From Rubrivivax gelatinosus (GTDB lineage: Bacteria; Pseudomonadota; Gammaproteobacteria; Burkholderiales; Burkholderiaceae_C): DNA of 64,000 bases. The notes below the pieces were generated by a model, which did no database searches, was not told the origin of the DNA, and saw only the letters and a program-made list of their open reading frames with translations. The stretch is from positions 1 through 64,000 of the forward strand of contig NZ_NRRU01000003.1 of NCBI RefSeq assembly GCF_016583785.1, written 5' to 3'. The translations under genes and the position numbers were made by a program. Below are positions 1-9,592 of the stretch, piece after piece. Each line of letters opens with the position of its first letter. Within the stretch, counting starts at the first letter, position 1.

Positions 1-63
1 CACCGGGGCCGCAAGCGCTCTTTCATCCCGCCCCGCCCCCACTCCCACCGTACAGGCCTGCCC

Positions 64-1041
64 ATGTCGACCGCGATCCATCCCATGCTCAACATCGCCG
101 TGAAGGCGGCCCGCGCGGCAGGCTCCATCATCAACCGGGCGGCGCTGGATCTGGACGTGCTCAAGGTCGGCAGCAAGGGCCCGAACGACTTCGTCTCCGA
201 GGTCGACCGCGCCGCCGAGCAGGCCATCATCGAGACCCTGCTCGACGCCTACCCCGGCCACGGCATCCTGGCCGAAGAGTCGGGGCGCGAACACGGCTCG
301 CGCGACAGCGAGTTCGTCTGGATCATCGACCCGCTGGACGGCACCACCAACTTCCTGCACGGCTTCCCGGTCTACGCGGTGTCGATCGCGCTGGCGCACC
401 GCGGCGTCGTGCAGCAGGCCGTGGTCTACGACCCGACGCGCAACGACCTGTTCTACGCCTCGCGCGGCCGCGGTGCCTACGTCAACGACCGCCGGCTGCG
501 CGTCTCCAAGCGCACGCGGCTGTCGGACTCGCTGGTCGGCACCGGCTTCCCGTTCCGCAAGGGCGACAACTTCAAGCGCTACGTGAAGATGTTCGAGGAG
601 GTGATGCAGAGCTGCGCCGGCCTGCGCCGCCCGGGTGCTGCCGCGCTCGACCTGTGCTACGTCGCCGCCGGCTACTACGACGGCTTCTTCGAGACGGGCC
701 TGAGCCCCTGGGACATCGCCGCAGGCTCGCTGATCATCACCGAGGCCGGTGGCCTGATCGGCAACTTCACCGGCGAGTCCGACTTCCTCTACCAGCGCGA
801 AGTCGTCGCCGGCAACCCGAAGGTCTACGGCCAGCTGGTGCAGATCCTGGCGCCCTACACCCGCATCATCAAGGACGCCGAAGCCGCCACGCCGGCCGCG
901 AACACCGGCGCGAAGCCGGACGCGACCGAGGCCTTCATCGCCGGCGCCGAACCGGCGGCACCGGCAGCGCCGGCCGAGAAGAAGCGCCCGCTGCGCATCC
1001 GCAAGGCTGACCTGGCCAAGCCGGGCGACGCGCCGGTCTGA
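64..1041 (+). CDS. suhB: Inositol-1-monophosphatase family protein (SuhB)
   Basis: This is a cytoplasmic Mg2+-dependent phosphatase of the inositol monophosphatase family; bacterial SuhB also takes part in rRNA transcription antitermination. The metal-binding signatures are visible: a GILAEESG stretch at about residues 67-74, DPLDGTTNF at 89-97, and a C-terminal SPWDIAAGS motif near 217-225. The protein has 325 residues, about 55-60 longer than the usual 265-270. The extra part is a low-complexity Ala/Pro-rich tail ending in a basic segment, as I believe is common in Burkholderiales homologues. The ATG at 64 is the first start before the conserved domain. It stands alone on the plus strand, with GC-rich hairpins after its stop. 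Confidence 0.93.
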   Translation: MSTAIHPMLNIAVKAARAAGSIINRAALDLDVLKVGSKGPNDFVSEVDRAAEQAIIETLLDAYPGHGILAEESGREHGSRDSEFVWIIDPLDGTTNFLHGFPVYAVSIALAHRGVVQQAVVYDPTRNDLFYASRGRGAYVNDRRLRVSKRTRLSDSLVGTGFPFRKGDNFKRYVKMFEEVMQSCAGLRRPGAAALDLCYVAAGYYDGFFETGLSPWDIAAGSLIITEAGGLIGNFTGESDFLYQREVVAGNPKVYGQLVQILAPYTRIIKDAEAATPAANTGAKPDATEAFIAGAEPAAPAAPAEKKRPLRIRKADLAKPGDAPV

Positions 1042-1046
1042 TCCGC

Positions 1047-1087
1047 GGGCGCCGTCGGCGCCCCATTTCCGGCGGCCAAGCCGCCGG
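1047..1087 (+). terminator. Tandem GC-rich hairpins after suhB
   Basis: Two inverted repeats lie just after the suhB stop: GGGCGCC-gtc-GGCGCCC (1047-1063) and CCGGCGGC-caa-GCCGCCGG (1069-1087). Neither is followed by a T-tract, so intrinsic termination is plausible but unproven. They could instead protect the 3' end of the mRNA. The rest of the 211-base gap to the next gene shows nothing recognisable. Confidence 0.35.
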
Positions 1088-1252
1088 GCCCCCGCACCAG
1101 AACCGGACGCCAGTCCGCACCAAATCGCCCGCGCCGGTCCGGCCGCGGGCGCCTGCGCACGTCCTTGATGCGCAGGCCTTGCATACAAGCCAGGTCGACA
1201 GCTGGCACGTTCTTCGCTGGGTGGCGGGCGGCCGATCGACGGCCGCCTCCGC

Positions 1253-2011
1253 ATGAACTCCAGCGAGATCGCCGACCGCATCGTCCAGGCCATCCTGGCC
1301 CAGAAGCTCGCCCCGGGCAGCCGCCTGGGCGAGCAGGCCTTGTCGCTGCTCTTCGACTGCAGCCGCACGCTGGTACGCGAGGCGCTGATGCAGCTGGCCG
1401 CGCGCGGCATCGTCACCGTCAGCGCGCGCCGCGGCTGGTACGTGGTGCAGCCCTCGGAGAGCGAGGCCCGCGAGGCCTTCGAGGCCCGGCGCGTCATCGA
1501 GACCGGCCTGATCCGCAGCGCCGCGCCGATGACGCCGGCCAAGCTCGACAGGCTCAAGCGCCACATCCGCGACGAGCAGGCCTCGCTGGAATCGGACGAC
1601 GTCGGCCGGCGCAGCTACCTGCTCGGTGAGTTCCACGTCTGCCTGGCCGAGTGCCTGGGCAACCAGCTGCTGGCCGACACGCTGCGCGACTACACCGCGC
1701 GCACGACGCTGATCGCGATGCTCTACCAGTCCACGCACGACGCCGCGCACTCGTGCGGCGAGCACGTCGAGATCGTGCAGGCGCTGGAGGCCGGCGACAG
1801 CGCGCGCGCCGAGACGCTGATGGCCCGCCACATCGGCAACGTGCAGCAGGCGCTGCGCCTGGACAGCACACCCGAAGACCCGCTGGCCGAACTGCGCGCC
1901 GCGCTGGCGCCTGTGGCGCCGGCCCGGGTGCCGCGCCACGGCGCGCAGCGCCCGCCGGACGACGACGACGATTCCTCACCCCCCTCCACCTACCTGGGAG
2001 CCGTTCTATGA
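1253..2011 (+). CDS. GntR-family (FCD-type) transcriptional regulator
   Basis: This 252-residue protein has an N-terminal winged helix-turn-helix of the GntR type (about residues 5-70, including SRTLVREALMQLAARGIV) and a C-terminal all-helical FCD effector domain (about 80-215). Such regulators usually bind small organic or amino acids and act as repressors. The stop codon overlaps the ATG of the downstream ABC binding-protein gene (ATGA at 2008-2011), so regulator and transporter are very likely translationally coupled. The regulator probably senses the transported solute, but the ligand cannot be read from sequence. The last 30 residues are Pro/Asp-rich and probably disordered. Confidence 0.88.
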   Translation: MNSSEIADRIVQAILAQKLAPGSRLGEQALSLLFDCSRTLVREALMQLAARGIVTVSARRGWYVVQPSESEAREAFEARRVIETGLIRSAAPMTPAKLDRLKRHIRDEQASLESDDVGRRSYLLGEFHVCLAECLGNQLLADTLRDYTARTTLIAMLYQSTHDAAHSCGEHVEIVQALEAGDSARAETLMARHIGNVQQALRLDSTPEDPLAELRAALAPVAPARVPRHGAQRPPDDDDDSSPPSTYLGAVL

Positions 2012-2802
2012 AGACCACGAAACGCCACCTGCTCGGCCTGGCCGCGGGCCTCGCGATGGCCGCGATCGCCGGCACCGCTCAGGCCCAATCGGCGCTGGAC
2101 AACGTGATGAAGTCGCGCCAGATCCGGATCGCGATCCCGACGGACTTCCCGCCCTACGGCTTCGTCGGCGTGGACATGCAGCCCCAGGGCCTGGACGTCG
2201 ACATGGCCGGCTACATCGCCGCGAGGCTCGGCGTGAAGCTGGAGCTGGTGCCGGTGACCAGCGCCAACCGCATCGCCTACCTGCAAAGCCGCAAGGCCGA
2301 CCTCGTGATCTCGACGCTGGGCAAGAACCCCGAGCGCGAGAAGGTGATCGACTTCAGCGCCGCCTACTCGCCGTTCTTCCAGGGCGTCTTCGCGCCGCGT
2401 TCGATCGCCGTCGCCTCGCTGCAGGACCTGGCCGGCAAGAGCATCGCCGTCACGCGCGGCGCGATCGAGGACCAGGAGCTGACGCGTCTGGCGCCGGCCG
2501 GCACCGACATCCGCCGCTTCGAGGACAACAACGCCACCGTCTCGGCCTTCGTCTCGCGCCAGACCCAGCTCATCGCCACCGGCGTGTCGGTGGCCGAGAC
2601 GCTGATGCAGCGCAATCCGCAGCTCGGCGCCGAATACAAGCTGCTGCTCAAGGACAGCCCGAACTACATCGGCATCGCCAAGGGCGAAGACGCGCTGCGC
2701 GCCAAGGTCAACGAGGTCATCGCCCAGGCCAAGGCCGCCGGCGAGCTCGACAAGCTGGCGCAGAAGTGGCTGAAGCGCCCGGCGGGCAACCTGCCGCAAT
2801 AA
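2008..2802 (+). CDS. Amino-acid ABC transporter periplasmic binding protein
   Basis: This 264-residue solute-binding protein belongs to family 3 (HisJ/GlnH-like). The ATG at 2008 begins a classic Sec signal peptide (basic N-terminus, hydrophobic stretch, AQA cleavage region near residue 26). The mature part has the family features IAIPTDFPPYGF near the start of lobe 1 and DLVISTLGKNPERE, matching the ligand-contacting region of polar amino-acid binders. It overlaps the upstream regulator by four bases and is followed 22 bases later by the first permease, so regulator, binding protein, two permeases and ATPase form one operon. Substrate specificity is not predictable; a polar or charged amino acid is likely. 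Confidence 0.9.
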   Translation: MKTTKRHLLGLAAGLAMAAIAGTAQAQSALDNVMKSRQIRIAIPTDFPPYGFVGVDMQPQGLDVDMAGYIAARLGVKLELVPVTSANRIAYLQSRKADLVISTLGKNPEREKVIDFSAAYSPFFQGVFAPRSIAVASLQDLAGKSIAVTRGAIEDQELTRLAPAGTDIRRFEDNNATVSAFVSRQTQLIATGVSVAETLMQRNPQLGAEYKLLLKDSPNYIGIAKGEDALRAKVNEVIAQAKAAGELDKLAQKWLKRPAGNLPQ

Positions 2803-2824
2803 GGCCCGCGAGCGCGAGCGCACG

Positions 2825-3493
2825 ATGTCCGTCGAGTTCGACTTCCTGGCCGTCCTGGCCGACTGGCCGCTGCTGCTCGAGGGCGCGGCGTGGACGCTGG
2901 GCCTGACCGCGGTGTCGGCGGTGCTCGGCGTGGGGCTGGGCATCGCCTGCGCCTGGGCGCGCACCGAGGGCGCGGCGCCGCTGCGCTGGGCGGTGGGCGG
3001 CTACGTGGAGCTGATCCGCAACACGCCGTTCATCGTCCAGCTGTTCTTCGTCTTCTTCGGCCTGCCGGCGCTGGGCCTGCGGCTGACGCCGGAGTGGTCC
3101 AGCGTCATCGCGATGGTGCTCAACCTGGGCGCCTATGCCGCTGAGATCGTGCGCGCCGGCATCGCCGCCACGCCGCGCGGCCAGGTCGAGGCGGCGCTGA
3201 GCCTGGCGCTCACGCGCGCCCAGACCTTCGTGCACGTCGTGCTGCCGCCGGCGCTGCGCCGCGTCTGGCCGGCGATGGTCTCGCAGATCATCATCGTGAT
3301 GCTGGGTTCGGCGGTCTGCGGCCAGATCGCCACCGAGGAGCTCAGCTACACCGCCAACCTCATCCAGAGCCGCAACTTCCGCGCCTTCGAGGCCTTCATC
3401 GTCGCCACGCTGATGTACCTGGCGATGGCCGTCGCGGTGCGCCATCTGCTGGACCGCATCGGCCGGCGCCTGCTGTTCGGAGGCCGGCGCTGA
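2825..3493 (+). CDS. Amino-acid ABC transporter permease (HisM/HisQ type), first
   Basis: This is an inner-membrane permease of 222 residues, with about five hydrophobic segments and the His/Glu/Gln/Arg permease signature. The EAA-type loop that docks on the ATPase is visible as ATPRGQVEAALSLALTRAQT at about residues 116-135. The segment ELIRNTPFIVQLFFVFFGLP is typical of polar amino-acid uptake permeases. It is the first of two paralogous permeases in this operon and would form a heterodimer with the product of the gene at 3509. Confidence 0.9.
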   Translation: MSVEFDFLAVLADWPLLLEGAAWTLGLTAVSAVLGVGLGIACAWARTEGAAPLRWAVGGYVELIRNTPFIVQLFFVFFGLPALGLRLTPEWSSVIAMVLNLGAYAAEIVRAGIAATPRGQVEAALSLALTRAQTFVHVVLPPALRRVWPAMVSQIIIVMLGSAVCGQIATEELSYTANLIQSRNFRAFEAFIVATLMYLAMAVAVRHLLDRIGRRLLFGGRR

Positions 3494-3508
3494 GCGCCGG
3501 GGGCACGC

Positions 3509-4159
3509 ATGGTCGAGTTCACCCTCTGGGACATCCTGCGCAACCTGCTGCTGGCGGCACGCTGGACGGTGGCGCTGTCGCTGATCGCCTTCGTCGGCGG
3601 CGGCCTCGTCGGCCTGGCGCTGCTGCTGCTGCGCTCGCTGGACCGGCCCTGGCTGCAGCTGGCGGTGCGCGCCTACGTCCAACTGTTCCAGGGCACGCCG
3701 CTGCTGATGCAGCTCTTCCTGGCCTATTTCGGCCTGGCGCTGCTGGGGCTGGACACCTCGCCGTGGTTCGCCTCGGCGCTGGCGCTGACGCTCTACGCCA
3801 GCGCCTTCCTCACCGAGATCTGGCACGGCTGCGTGCGGGCCGTGCCGCGCGGCCAATGGGAAGCGGCGCAGAGCCTGGCGCTGAACTACCTGGAGCAGAT
3901 GCGCCACGTCGTGCTGCCGCAGGCCGGGCGGCTGGCGATCGCGCCGACGGTCGGTTTCCTGGTCCAGGTCATCAAGGGCACGGCGCTGGCGTCGGTCGTC
4001 GGCTTCGTCGAGCTGACCAAGGCCGGCACGATGATCACCAACGCCACCTTCCAGCCCTTTCTGGTCTACGGCTGCGTCGCGCTGCTGTACTTCGCGCTCT
4101 GTTTCCCGATCAGCCACTACTCCCGCGTCATCGAGGCCAAGCTGCATGTCAAGCATTGA
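3509..4159 (+). CDS. Amino-acid ABC transporter permease, second
   Basis: This 216-residue membrane protein is the partner of the permease at 2825. It contains QLFQGTPLLMQLFLAYFGLA in the first half and the EAA loop AVPRGQWEAAQSLALNYLEQ around residues 112-131. It starts 15 bases after the first permease and overlaps the ATPase gene by 14 bases, which supports co-translation. Together with genes 2008, 2825 and 4146 it makes a full importer. Confidence 0.9.
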   Translation: MVEFTLWDILRNLLLAARWTVALSLIAFVGGGLVGLALLLLRSLDRPWLQLAVRAYVQLFQGTPLLMQLFLAYFGLALLGLDTSPWFASALALTLYASAFLTEIWHGCVRAVPRGQWEAAQSLALNYLEQMRHVVLPQAGRLAIAPTVGFLVQVIKGTALASVVGFVELTKAGTMITNATFQPFLVYGCVALLYFALCFPISHYSRVIEAKLHVKH

Positions 4160-4901
4160 AACGGCGAGCGCGCCGGCGGTCAGCATCCGGGGGCTGCGCA
4201 AGTCCTATGGCCCGAACGAGGTGCTCAAGGGCATCGACCTCGAGGTCAGTCCCGGCGAGGTCATCGCCATCATCGGCAAGAGCGGCTCGGGCAAGAGCAC
4301 GCTGCTGCGCTGCATCAACGGGCTGGAGACCTTCCAGAACGGCGAACTGCAGGTTCAGGGCCAGCCGCTGCTGCATCACGACGCCCGGGCGATGCGCGAG
4401 CTGCGCCGCCAGGTCGGCATGATCTTCCAGCAGTTCAACCTGTTCCCGCACCTGAACGTCGGCCGCAACGTGATGCTGGCGCCGGGCCTGGTCAAGAAGG
4501 ACAGCGGCCCGGCGCTCGAGGCGCGCGCACGCCAGCTGCTGGAGCGCGTCGGGCTGGGCGACAAGTTCGCGGCCTTCCCGGACCAGCTCTCAGGCGGCCA
4601 GCAGCAGCGCGTGGCAATCGCGCGCGCGCTGGCGATGGAGCCCGGCGTGCTGCTGTGCGACGAGATCACCTCGGCGCTGGACCCGGAACTCGTCGGCGAG
4701 GTGCTCAACGTCGTCGAGCGCCTGGCGCAGGAGGGCATGACGCTGCTGATGGTCACGCACGAGATGGGCTTCGCGCGCAAGGTCAGCGACCGCGTGATCT
4801 TCATGCACCAGGGTCAGGTGCACGAAATGGGGCCGCCGGCCGAACTGTTCGCCGCGCCGCGCACGCCCGAACTGCAGCAGTTCCTGGCGTCCATCCACTG
4901 A
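4146..4901 (+). CDS. Amino-acid ABC transporter ATP-binding protein (GlnQ/HisP type)
   Basis: This 251-residue cytoplasmic ATPase drives the importer. All nucleotide-binding motifs are visible: Walker [10 protein letters not shown] (about residues 40-48), Q-loop IFQQFN, signature LSGGQQQR, and Walker [13 protein letters not shown]. The usual Pro of DEPT is Ile here, a variant I believe occurs naturally in this subfamily. A switch His lies in MVTHEMGF. The coding start overlaps the upstream permease by 14 bases. It is the last gene of the operon that begins at 1253, and the next gene is a convergent pseudogene. Confidence 0.92.
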   Translation: MSSIETASAPAVSIRGLRKSYGPNEVLKGIDLEVSPGEVIAIIGKSGSGKSTLLRCINGLETFQNGELQVQGQPLLHHDARAMRELRRQVGMIFQQFNLFPHLNVGRNVMLAPGLVKKDSGPALEARARQLLERVGLGDKFAAFPDQLSGGQQQRVAIARALAMEPGVLLCDEITSALDPELVGEVLNVVERLAQEGMTLLMVTHEMGFARKVSDRVIFMHQGQVHEMGPPAELFAAPRTPELQQFLASIH

Positions 4902-4913
4902 CGCGGCGGGCGC

Positions 4914-5760
4914 TCAGCTGCCGCTTTCGAGCCTGAACACCGCCACCGACTCCACCAGTTGGGCCGACTGCTGACGCAGGCTGGCCGCTGCCGCGGCGCT
5001 CTGCTCGACGAGCGCGGCGACGATCTCGTGCATGCGCGTGCCGGCCTGGTCGACCAGTCCGGCGCCCGATTCGGTCTGCTCGACGCTGCTCGCGATCAAG
5101 CACTTGATCTCGCGTGCCGCAGCCGCCGCGCGCTGCGCCAGGCTGCGCACCTCCCCGGCGACGACGGCAAAGCCGCGGCCCTGCTCGCCGGCACGCGCCG
5201 CCTCGACGGCAGCGTCGAGCGCCAGGATGTTGGTCTGGAAGGCGATGCCGTCGATGACGCCGGTGATGTCAGCGATACGCTTGCTGCTGTCGCTGATGCC
5301 GCGCATCGTCTCGACGGCGCGGGCGACGACCTCGACGCCAGCGCGCGCCACGTTGCTCGCGTCCCGGGCCAGGCCGTTGGCGCGGGCGGCGCTCTCGGCG
5401 TTCTGGCGCACGGTGGACCCCAGTTCGTCCATCGTCGCCGCCGTCTGCTCCAGTGCGCTGGCCTGCATCTCGGTGCGCTGGCTGAGGTCAGCGTTGCCGG
5501 TGGCGATTTCGGCGGCGCCGGTGGCCATGCTGTCGACGTTGCGGCGCACGTTCTGCACGATCTCGGCGAGACGGTCGCGCATCACGCCGATGGCCGACAT
5601 CGCACTGGCCACGTCGCCTTCGGCCTTCGGCACCTGTACCGCCAGGTTGCCTTGCGCGATCTCGCCGGCCACGCGCACCACATCGGCTCGGCTCGCCGCC
5701 GAGCTGGCGCACCAGGCCGCGGGTGATCAGCAGCGCCATCGCGACGCCGAGCCGCGCCGG
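4914..5760 (-). pseudogene. Decayed methyl-accepting chemotaxis protein, 5'-truncated
   Basis: The frame from 5681 to 4914 encodes a HAMP remnant and the cytoplasmic signalling domain of a chemoreceptor ([20 protein letters not shown] is the hairpin tip). Three defects show it is not intact. First, the ligand-binding region and first membrane helix are absent; only the end of a second helix ([17 protein letters not shown], about 5690-5740) remains, in another frame. Second, removing one base between GGEP and [13 protein letters not shown] restores one frame, indicating a frameshift near 5690. Third, about 40 residues normally present between the MHEIV and [10 protein letters not shown] segments are missing. 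The tip Asn of [14 protein letters not shown] is also Asp. Intact family members are about 500-560 residues. The 5' break abuts mutS. Confidence 0.85.
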
Positions 5761-5835
5761 CGGCACGCCGAGATGGTCGACAATCCCGGGGTTTCGCGCC
5801 GCGCCCTGCAGAAGAACGATAAGTCCTTGATCCGC

Positions 5836-8400
5836 ATGAACAAACCCGACGCCCCCGAGCACACGCCGATGATGGCGCAGTACCTGCGCATCAAGGCCGA
5901 GTTCCCCGACACGCTCGTCTTCTACCGGATGGGCGACTTCTACGAGCTGTTCTACGACGACGCCCGGCTCGCCAACCGGCTGCTGGACATCACGCTGACG
6001 ACACGCGGCCAGAGCGCCGGCGAGCCGGTGGTGATGGCCGGCGTGCCGGTGCATTCGGTCGACAGCTACCTGGCGCGGCTGCTGAAGTGCGGCCAGGCGG
6101 TCGCGGTCGCCGAGCAGGTGGGCGAAGTCGGCGCGAGCAAGGGCCCGGTCGAGCGCAAGGTGGTGCGTGTCGTCACGCCGGGCACGGTCACCGACAACGA
6201 ACTGCTGGCCGAACGCTCCGACACGCTGCTGCTGGCGGTGCACCGCCAGCGCAACAGCTGGGGCCTGGCCTGGCTGGGGCTGGCCAGCGGCGAACTCGGC
6301 CTGACCGAATGCAGCGAGCGTGAACTGGCCGCCTGGCTGGCGCGGCTGCAACCGGCCGAACTGCTGCACGACGGCGAAGGGCTGCCCGCGGCACTGGCGC
6401 AGGCCAGCTGCGCCCGCACCGCGCGCCCGGCCTGGCAGTTCGACAGCACGCTGGGCGAACGCAAGCTGCGCGAGCAGTTGCAGGTGGCGACACTGGCCGG
6501 CTTCGGCGCCCAGGAGCTGAAGGTCGCGCACGCCGCCGCTGCGGCGCTGCTGAGCTTCGCGGAGCACACCCAGGGCCGCGCGCTGGCGCATCTGCGCACG
6601 GTGGCGGTGCCGCGCTCCAGCGAACTGCTCGAACTGCCGCCGGCGACGCACCGCAACCTCGAACTGGTGCAGACGCTGCGCGGCGAAGACAGCCCGACGC
6701 TGCTGTCGCTGCTGGACAGCTGCCGCAGCGGCATGGGCAGCCGCCGGCTGCGCCACTGGCTGACGCACCCGCGGCGCGAGCGCAGCGAAGCGCGTGCACG
6801 CCACGACGCGATCGCCTGCCTGATCGGCGAGGGTTTCGAGCCGCTGCGCGAAGCGCTGCGCGGCGTCAGCGACGTCGAACGCATCACTGCCCGCGTCGCG
6901 CTGCGCCAGGTGCGCCCGCGTGAACTGGCCGGGCTGCGCGCCACGCTCGCCGGCCTGCCGGCGCTGCGTGCCGCGGCCCCGGCCGGCAGCGCGCTGCTGG
7001 CCGAGTGGCAGGCGGCGCTGTCACCCGACGAGCAGCTCGCCAACATCCTGTCGGCGATAGCCGACGAGCCGGCGGTGATGCTGCGCGACGGCGGCGTCAT
7101 CGCGCCCGGGGTCGACGCCGAACTCGACGAGCTGCGCGCGATCAGCCAGAACTGCGACGCCTTCCTGCTCGACCTGGAAGCGCGCGAGCGCGCTCGCACC
7201 GGCATCACCAACCTGCGCGTGCAGTTCAACAAGGTGCACGGCTTCTACATCGAGGTCACGAGTTCCGGCCGCGACAAGGTGCCGGCCGACTACCAGCGCC
7301 GCCAGACGCTGAAGAACGCCGAACGTTTCATCACGCCCGAGCTGAAGGCCTTCGAGGACAAGGCGCTGTCGGCGCAGGAACGGGCGCTCGCGCGCGAGAA
7401 GTGGCTCTACGAGCAGGTGCTGGACGCGCTGCAGCCGCAGCTGCCGGTGCTGACGGCGCTGGCGCGCGCGCTGGCTTCGCTGGACGCGCTCGCGGCGCTG
7501 GCCGAACGTGCGACGACGCTGGGCTGGTGCCGGCCCGAGTTCGTGCCCTACCCCTGCATCGAGATCGAAGCCGGCCGCCATCCGGTGGTCGAGGCCCGGC
7601 TGCGCGAGACCGGCGCCGGCCCCTTCATCGCCAACCACTGCCGGCTCGACGCGAAGACCCGGCTGCTCGTCATCACCGGCCCGAACATGGGCGGCAAGAG
7701 CACTTTCATGCGCCAGGTGGCGCTGATCGTGCTGCTGGCGGCGATGGGCTCCTACGTGCCGGCCAGCGCCTGCCGGCTCGGGCCCATCGACGCGATCCAC
7801 ACCCGCATCGGCGCCGCCGACGACCTGGCCAACGCCCAGTCGACCTTCATGCTGGAGATGACCGAAGCCGCGGCCATCGTGCACACCGCGACCGAACACA
7901 GCCTGGTGCTGATGGACGAGATCGGCCGCGGCACCAGCACCTTCGACGGCCTGGCGCTGGCCGCGGCCATCGCGACCCAGCTGCACGACCGCAACCGCAG
8001 CTTCACGCTGTTCGCGACCCACTACTTCGAGCTGACCGAGTTCCCGGCCGGGCACGAACGGGCGCTGAACCTGCACGTCGGCGCGGTCGAGAGCGGCCAC
8101 GACATCGTCTTCCTGCACCAGATCGAGCCCGGCCCGGCCAGCCGCAGCTACGGCGTGCAGGTGGCGCGGCTGGCCGGCATGCCGGCGGCGCTGATCCGCC
8201 AGGCGCGCTCGACGCTGGAGGCGCTGGAAGCCAAGGCCCAGGCCGGCCAGGCGCAGGTCGACCTGTTCGCGGCGCCGCCGGCCGCGGCCCAGCCCGAGCC
8301 CTCGGCGGTGGAAGCGGCACTGGCGACGATAGACCCCGACCGGCTGGCGCCGCGCGAGGCGCTGGACGCGCTTTACAAGCTGAAGGCGCTGCTGGGCTGA
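5836..8400 (+). CDS. mutS: DNA mismatch repair ATPase MutS
   Basis: MutS recognises base mismatches and small loops and starts repair with MutL. The 854-residue length is standard. The N-terminal mismatch-binding motif is visible as [17 protein letters not shown] (the Phe-X-Glu contact lies in GDFYELF). The C-terminal ATPase has Walker [10 protein letters not shown] (about residues 615-623) and Walker B/signature [14 protein letters not shown] (about 692-705), then a helix-turn-helix dimer region. I chose the ATG at 5836 because conserved sequence begins right after it. The open frame extends far upstream through the chemoreceptor remnant but is not coding there. mutL lies about 36 kb downstream in the same orientation. 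Confidence 0.97.
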   Translation: MNKPDAPEHTPMMAQYLRIKAEFPDTLVFYRMGDFYELFYDDARLANRLLDITLTTRGQSAGEPVVMAGVPVHSVDSYLARLLKCGQAVAVAEQVGEVGASKGPVERKVVRVVTPGTVTDNELLAERSDTLLLAVHRQRNSWGLAWLGLASGELGLTECSERELAAWLARLQPAELLHDGEGLPAALAQASCARTARPAWQFDSTLGERKLREQLQVATLAGFGAQELKVAHAAAAALLSFAEHTQGRALAHLRTVAVPRSSELLELPPATHRNLELVQTLRGEDSPTLLSLLDSCRSGMGSRRLRHWLTHPRRERSEARARHDAIACLIGEGFEPLREALRGVSDVERITARVALRQVRPRELAGLRATLAGLPALRAAAPAGSALLAEWQAALSPDEQLANILSAIADEPAVMLRDGGVIAPGVDAELDELRAISQNCDAFLLDLEARERARTGITNLRVQFNKVHGFYIEVTSSGRDKVPADYQRRQTLKNAERFITPELKAFEDKALSAQERALAREKWLYEQVLDALQPQLPVLTALARALASLDALAALAERATTLGWCRPEFVPYPCIEIEAGRHPVVEARLRETGAGPFIANHCRLDAKTRLLVITGPNMGGKSTFMRQVALIVLLAAMGSYVPASACRLGPIDAIHTRIGAADDLANAQSTFMLEMTEAAAIVHTATEHSLVLMDEIGRGTSTFDGLALAAAIATQLHDRNRSFTLFATHYFELTEFPAGHERALNLHVGAVESGHDIVFLHQIEPGPASRSYGVQVARLAGMPAALIRQARSTLEALEAKAQAGQAQVDLFAAPPAAAQPEPSAVEAALATIDPDRLAPREALDALYKLKALLG

Positions 8401-8450
8401 AACCCGGGCGCGGTGCGCCGCGTGCCGAAGTCACGGCGCCGCACGCCACC

Positions 8451-8472
8451 CCCCGCCGCCCCGGCGGCGGGG
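8451..8472 (+). terminator. GC-rich hairpin after mutS
   Basis: A perfect inverted repeat (CCCCGCCGCC, 2-base loop, GGCGGCGGGG) sits 50 bases after the mutS stop. There is no T-tract. It may be a terminator or an mRNA-stabilising stem. The rest of the 151-base gap shows no gene. Confidence 0.35.
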
Positions 8473-8551
8473 AAGCGCGCGCCGCACGACGGGCTGTTAC
8501 GCTTCGCGCCTCGTTCTTCCGCTGCCCGGGCAACCCCGCCCGCCCCCAGGC

Positions 8552-9376
8552 ATGACCTACTGCGTCGGCATCCGGCTCGAAGCCGGACTCGTCTTCCTCT
8601 CCGACTCGCGCACCAACGCGGGCCTCGACCAGATCAGCACCTATCGCAAGATGATGATCTACGAGCGCCCCGGCGACCGCTTCATGGTGATGCTGTCGGC
8701 CGGCAACCTGAGCATCAGCCAGAGCGTGCGCGAGATCCTGCAGGTCGAGAAGCTGGACAACGGCGACGAGGAGCCGCTGACGATCTGGAACGCCCGCAGC
8801 ATGTTCGACGCCACGCGTGTGCTGGGCAGCGCGGTGCGCCGCGTCTACCAGCAAGACGGCCCCTCGCTGAAGGCTGCCGGCGTCGACTTCAACGCCAGCA
8901 TGATCTTCGGCGGCCAGATCCGCGGCGAGGCGATGCGCATGTTCCTGGTCTATTCGGCCGGCAACTTCATCGAGGCCACGCGCGAGACCTGCTTCTTCCA
9001 GGTCGGCGAGAGCAAGTACGGCAAGCCCATCCTGGACCGCGTGCTGACACCGGAAACGCCGCTGGCCGAAGCCGCCAAGTGCGCGCTGGTGTCGATGGAC
9101 TCGACGCTGAAGTCCAACCTCTCGGTCGGCCTGCCGCTGGACCTTGTGGTCTACCGCGCCGGGGCACTCGCCGCGCCCGACCACGTGTGCATAGACGAGC
9201 ACAACCCGTACTTCCGCATGATCCGCAGCACCTGGGGCCAGCGGCTGCGCGAGGTTTTCGAGTCGATAGACGACCCGCGCTGGGACGGCGGCGACGCCGC
9301 GCACCCGCTGCTGAGCCGGCATGCGCGTTACGAGCCGATGCGCAAGATCAGCCACCCCGGTGAGCGGATAGTGTGA
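8552..9376 (+). CDS. Anbu-type proteasome homologue (20S proteasome beta-like peptidase)
   Basis: The 274-residue protein belongs to the Anbu branch of the Ntn-hydrolase/proteasome family (COG3484-like). It begins MTYCVGIRLEAG, so removal of Met exposes Thr as the N-terminal nucleophile. The pocket residues follow: Asp in SDSRTNAG (position 17 after Met removal) and Lys in TYRKM (position 32). Published Anbu structures show large spiral or ring oligomers, with peptidase activity weak or undetected and the substrate unknown. Anbu usually sits with an alpha-E protein, a transglutaminase-like protease and an ATP-grasp/peptide-ligase-like protein. None of these is in this window: mutS lies upstream and an alpha/beta hydrolase downstream. 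Confidence 0.9.
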   Translation: MTYCVGIRLEAGLVFLSDSRTNAGLDQISTYRKMMIYERPGDRFMVMLSAGNLSISQSVREILQVEKLDNGDEEPLTIWNARSMFDATRVLGSAVRRVYQQDGPSLKAAGVDFNASMIFGGQIRGEAMRMFLVYSAGNFIEATRETCFFQVGESKYGKPILDRVLTPETPLAEAAKCALVSMDSTLKSNLSVGLPLDLVVYRAGALAAPDHVCIDEHNPYFRMIRSTWGQRLREVFESIDDPRWDGGDAAHPLLSRHARYEPMRKISHPGERIV

Positions 9377-9384
9377 GCCCCGGC

Positions 9385-9420
9385 CGCCTGGCGGCCGCCC
9401 CCTGGGGGCTACCTGACCGG
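9385..9420. repeat. GC-rich intergenic repeat-like segment (copy 1)
   Basis: The stretch reading GGCCGCCTGGCGGCCGCCCC followed by CTGGGGGCTA resembles a segment near 31876-31930 (CCGCTGGCGGGCAGCCCCCT followed by CGGGGGGTAGCGAGC). Similar short palindromic intergenic elements are dispersed in many Burkholderiales genomes. Only two copies are seen here and they differ, so the assignment is tentative. Confidence 0.3.
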
Positions 9421-9445
9421 ACCGGGGGACCCGGATCCGGTCAGG
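9412..9445 (+). terminator. 10-bp perfect inverted repeat after the Anbu gene
   Basis: CCTGACCGGA (9412-9421) and TCCGGTCAGG (9436-9445) are perfectly complementary arms with a 14-base loop, 36 bases after the Anbu stop. No T-run follows. A second perfect repeat (GGTCGCC-tgt-GGCGACC) lies at 9470-9486. These stems separate the Anbu gene from the hydrolase and may end or attenuate transcription. Confidence 0.35.
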
Positions 9446-9592
9446 CGCGTTAACACCGCCGCTCCCCCTGGTCGCCTGTGGCGACCTGTCCCCGCGGGGG
9501 ATATCCGGGCTCGCTGTCGCTCAGCTGTCCCGCCGGAGACCTGGTCCGCGCCCCGCTTGTCGACGATCATTCGCCCGTCACGGAAACCGGAG

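Noticed and set aside
2717-4201. 494-residue Gln/Arg-rich frame antisense to the ABC permeases
   Set aside because: The sense strand carries well-conserved permeases and an ATPase. The antisense product has shadow composition and no domain.
5488-6804. 438-residue minus-strand frame across the chemoreceptor and mutS
   Set aside because: It is mostly antisense to mutS. Only its last part, the [17 protein letters not shown] segment, is meaningful, and that is used as evidence for the pseudogene.
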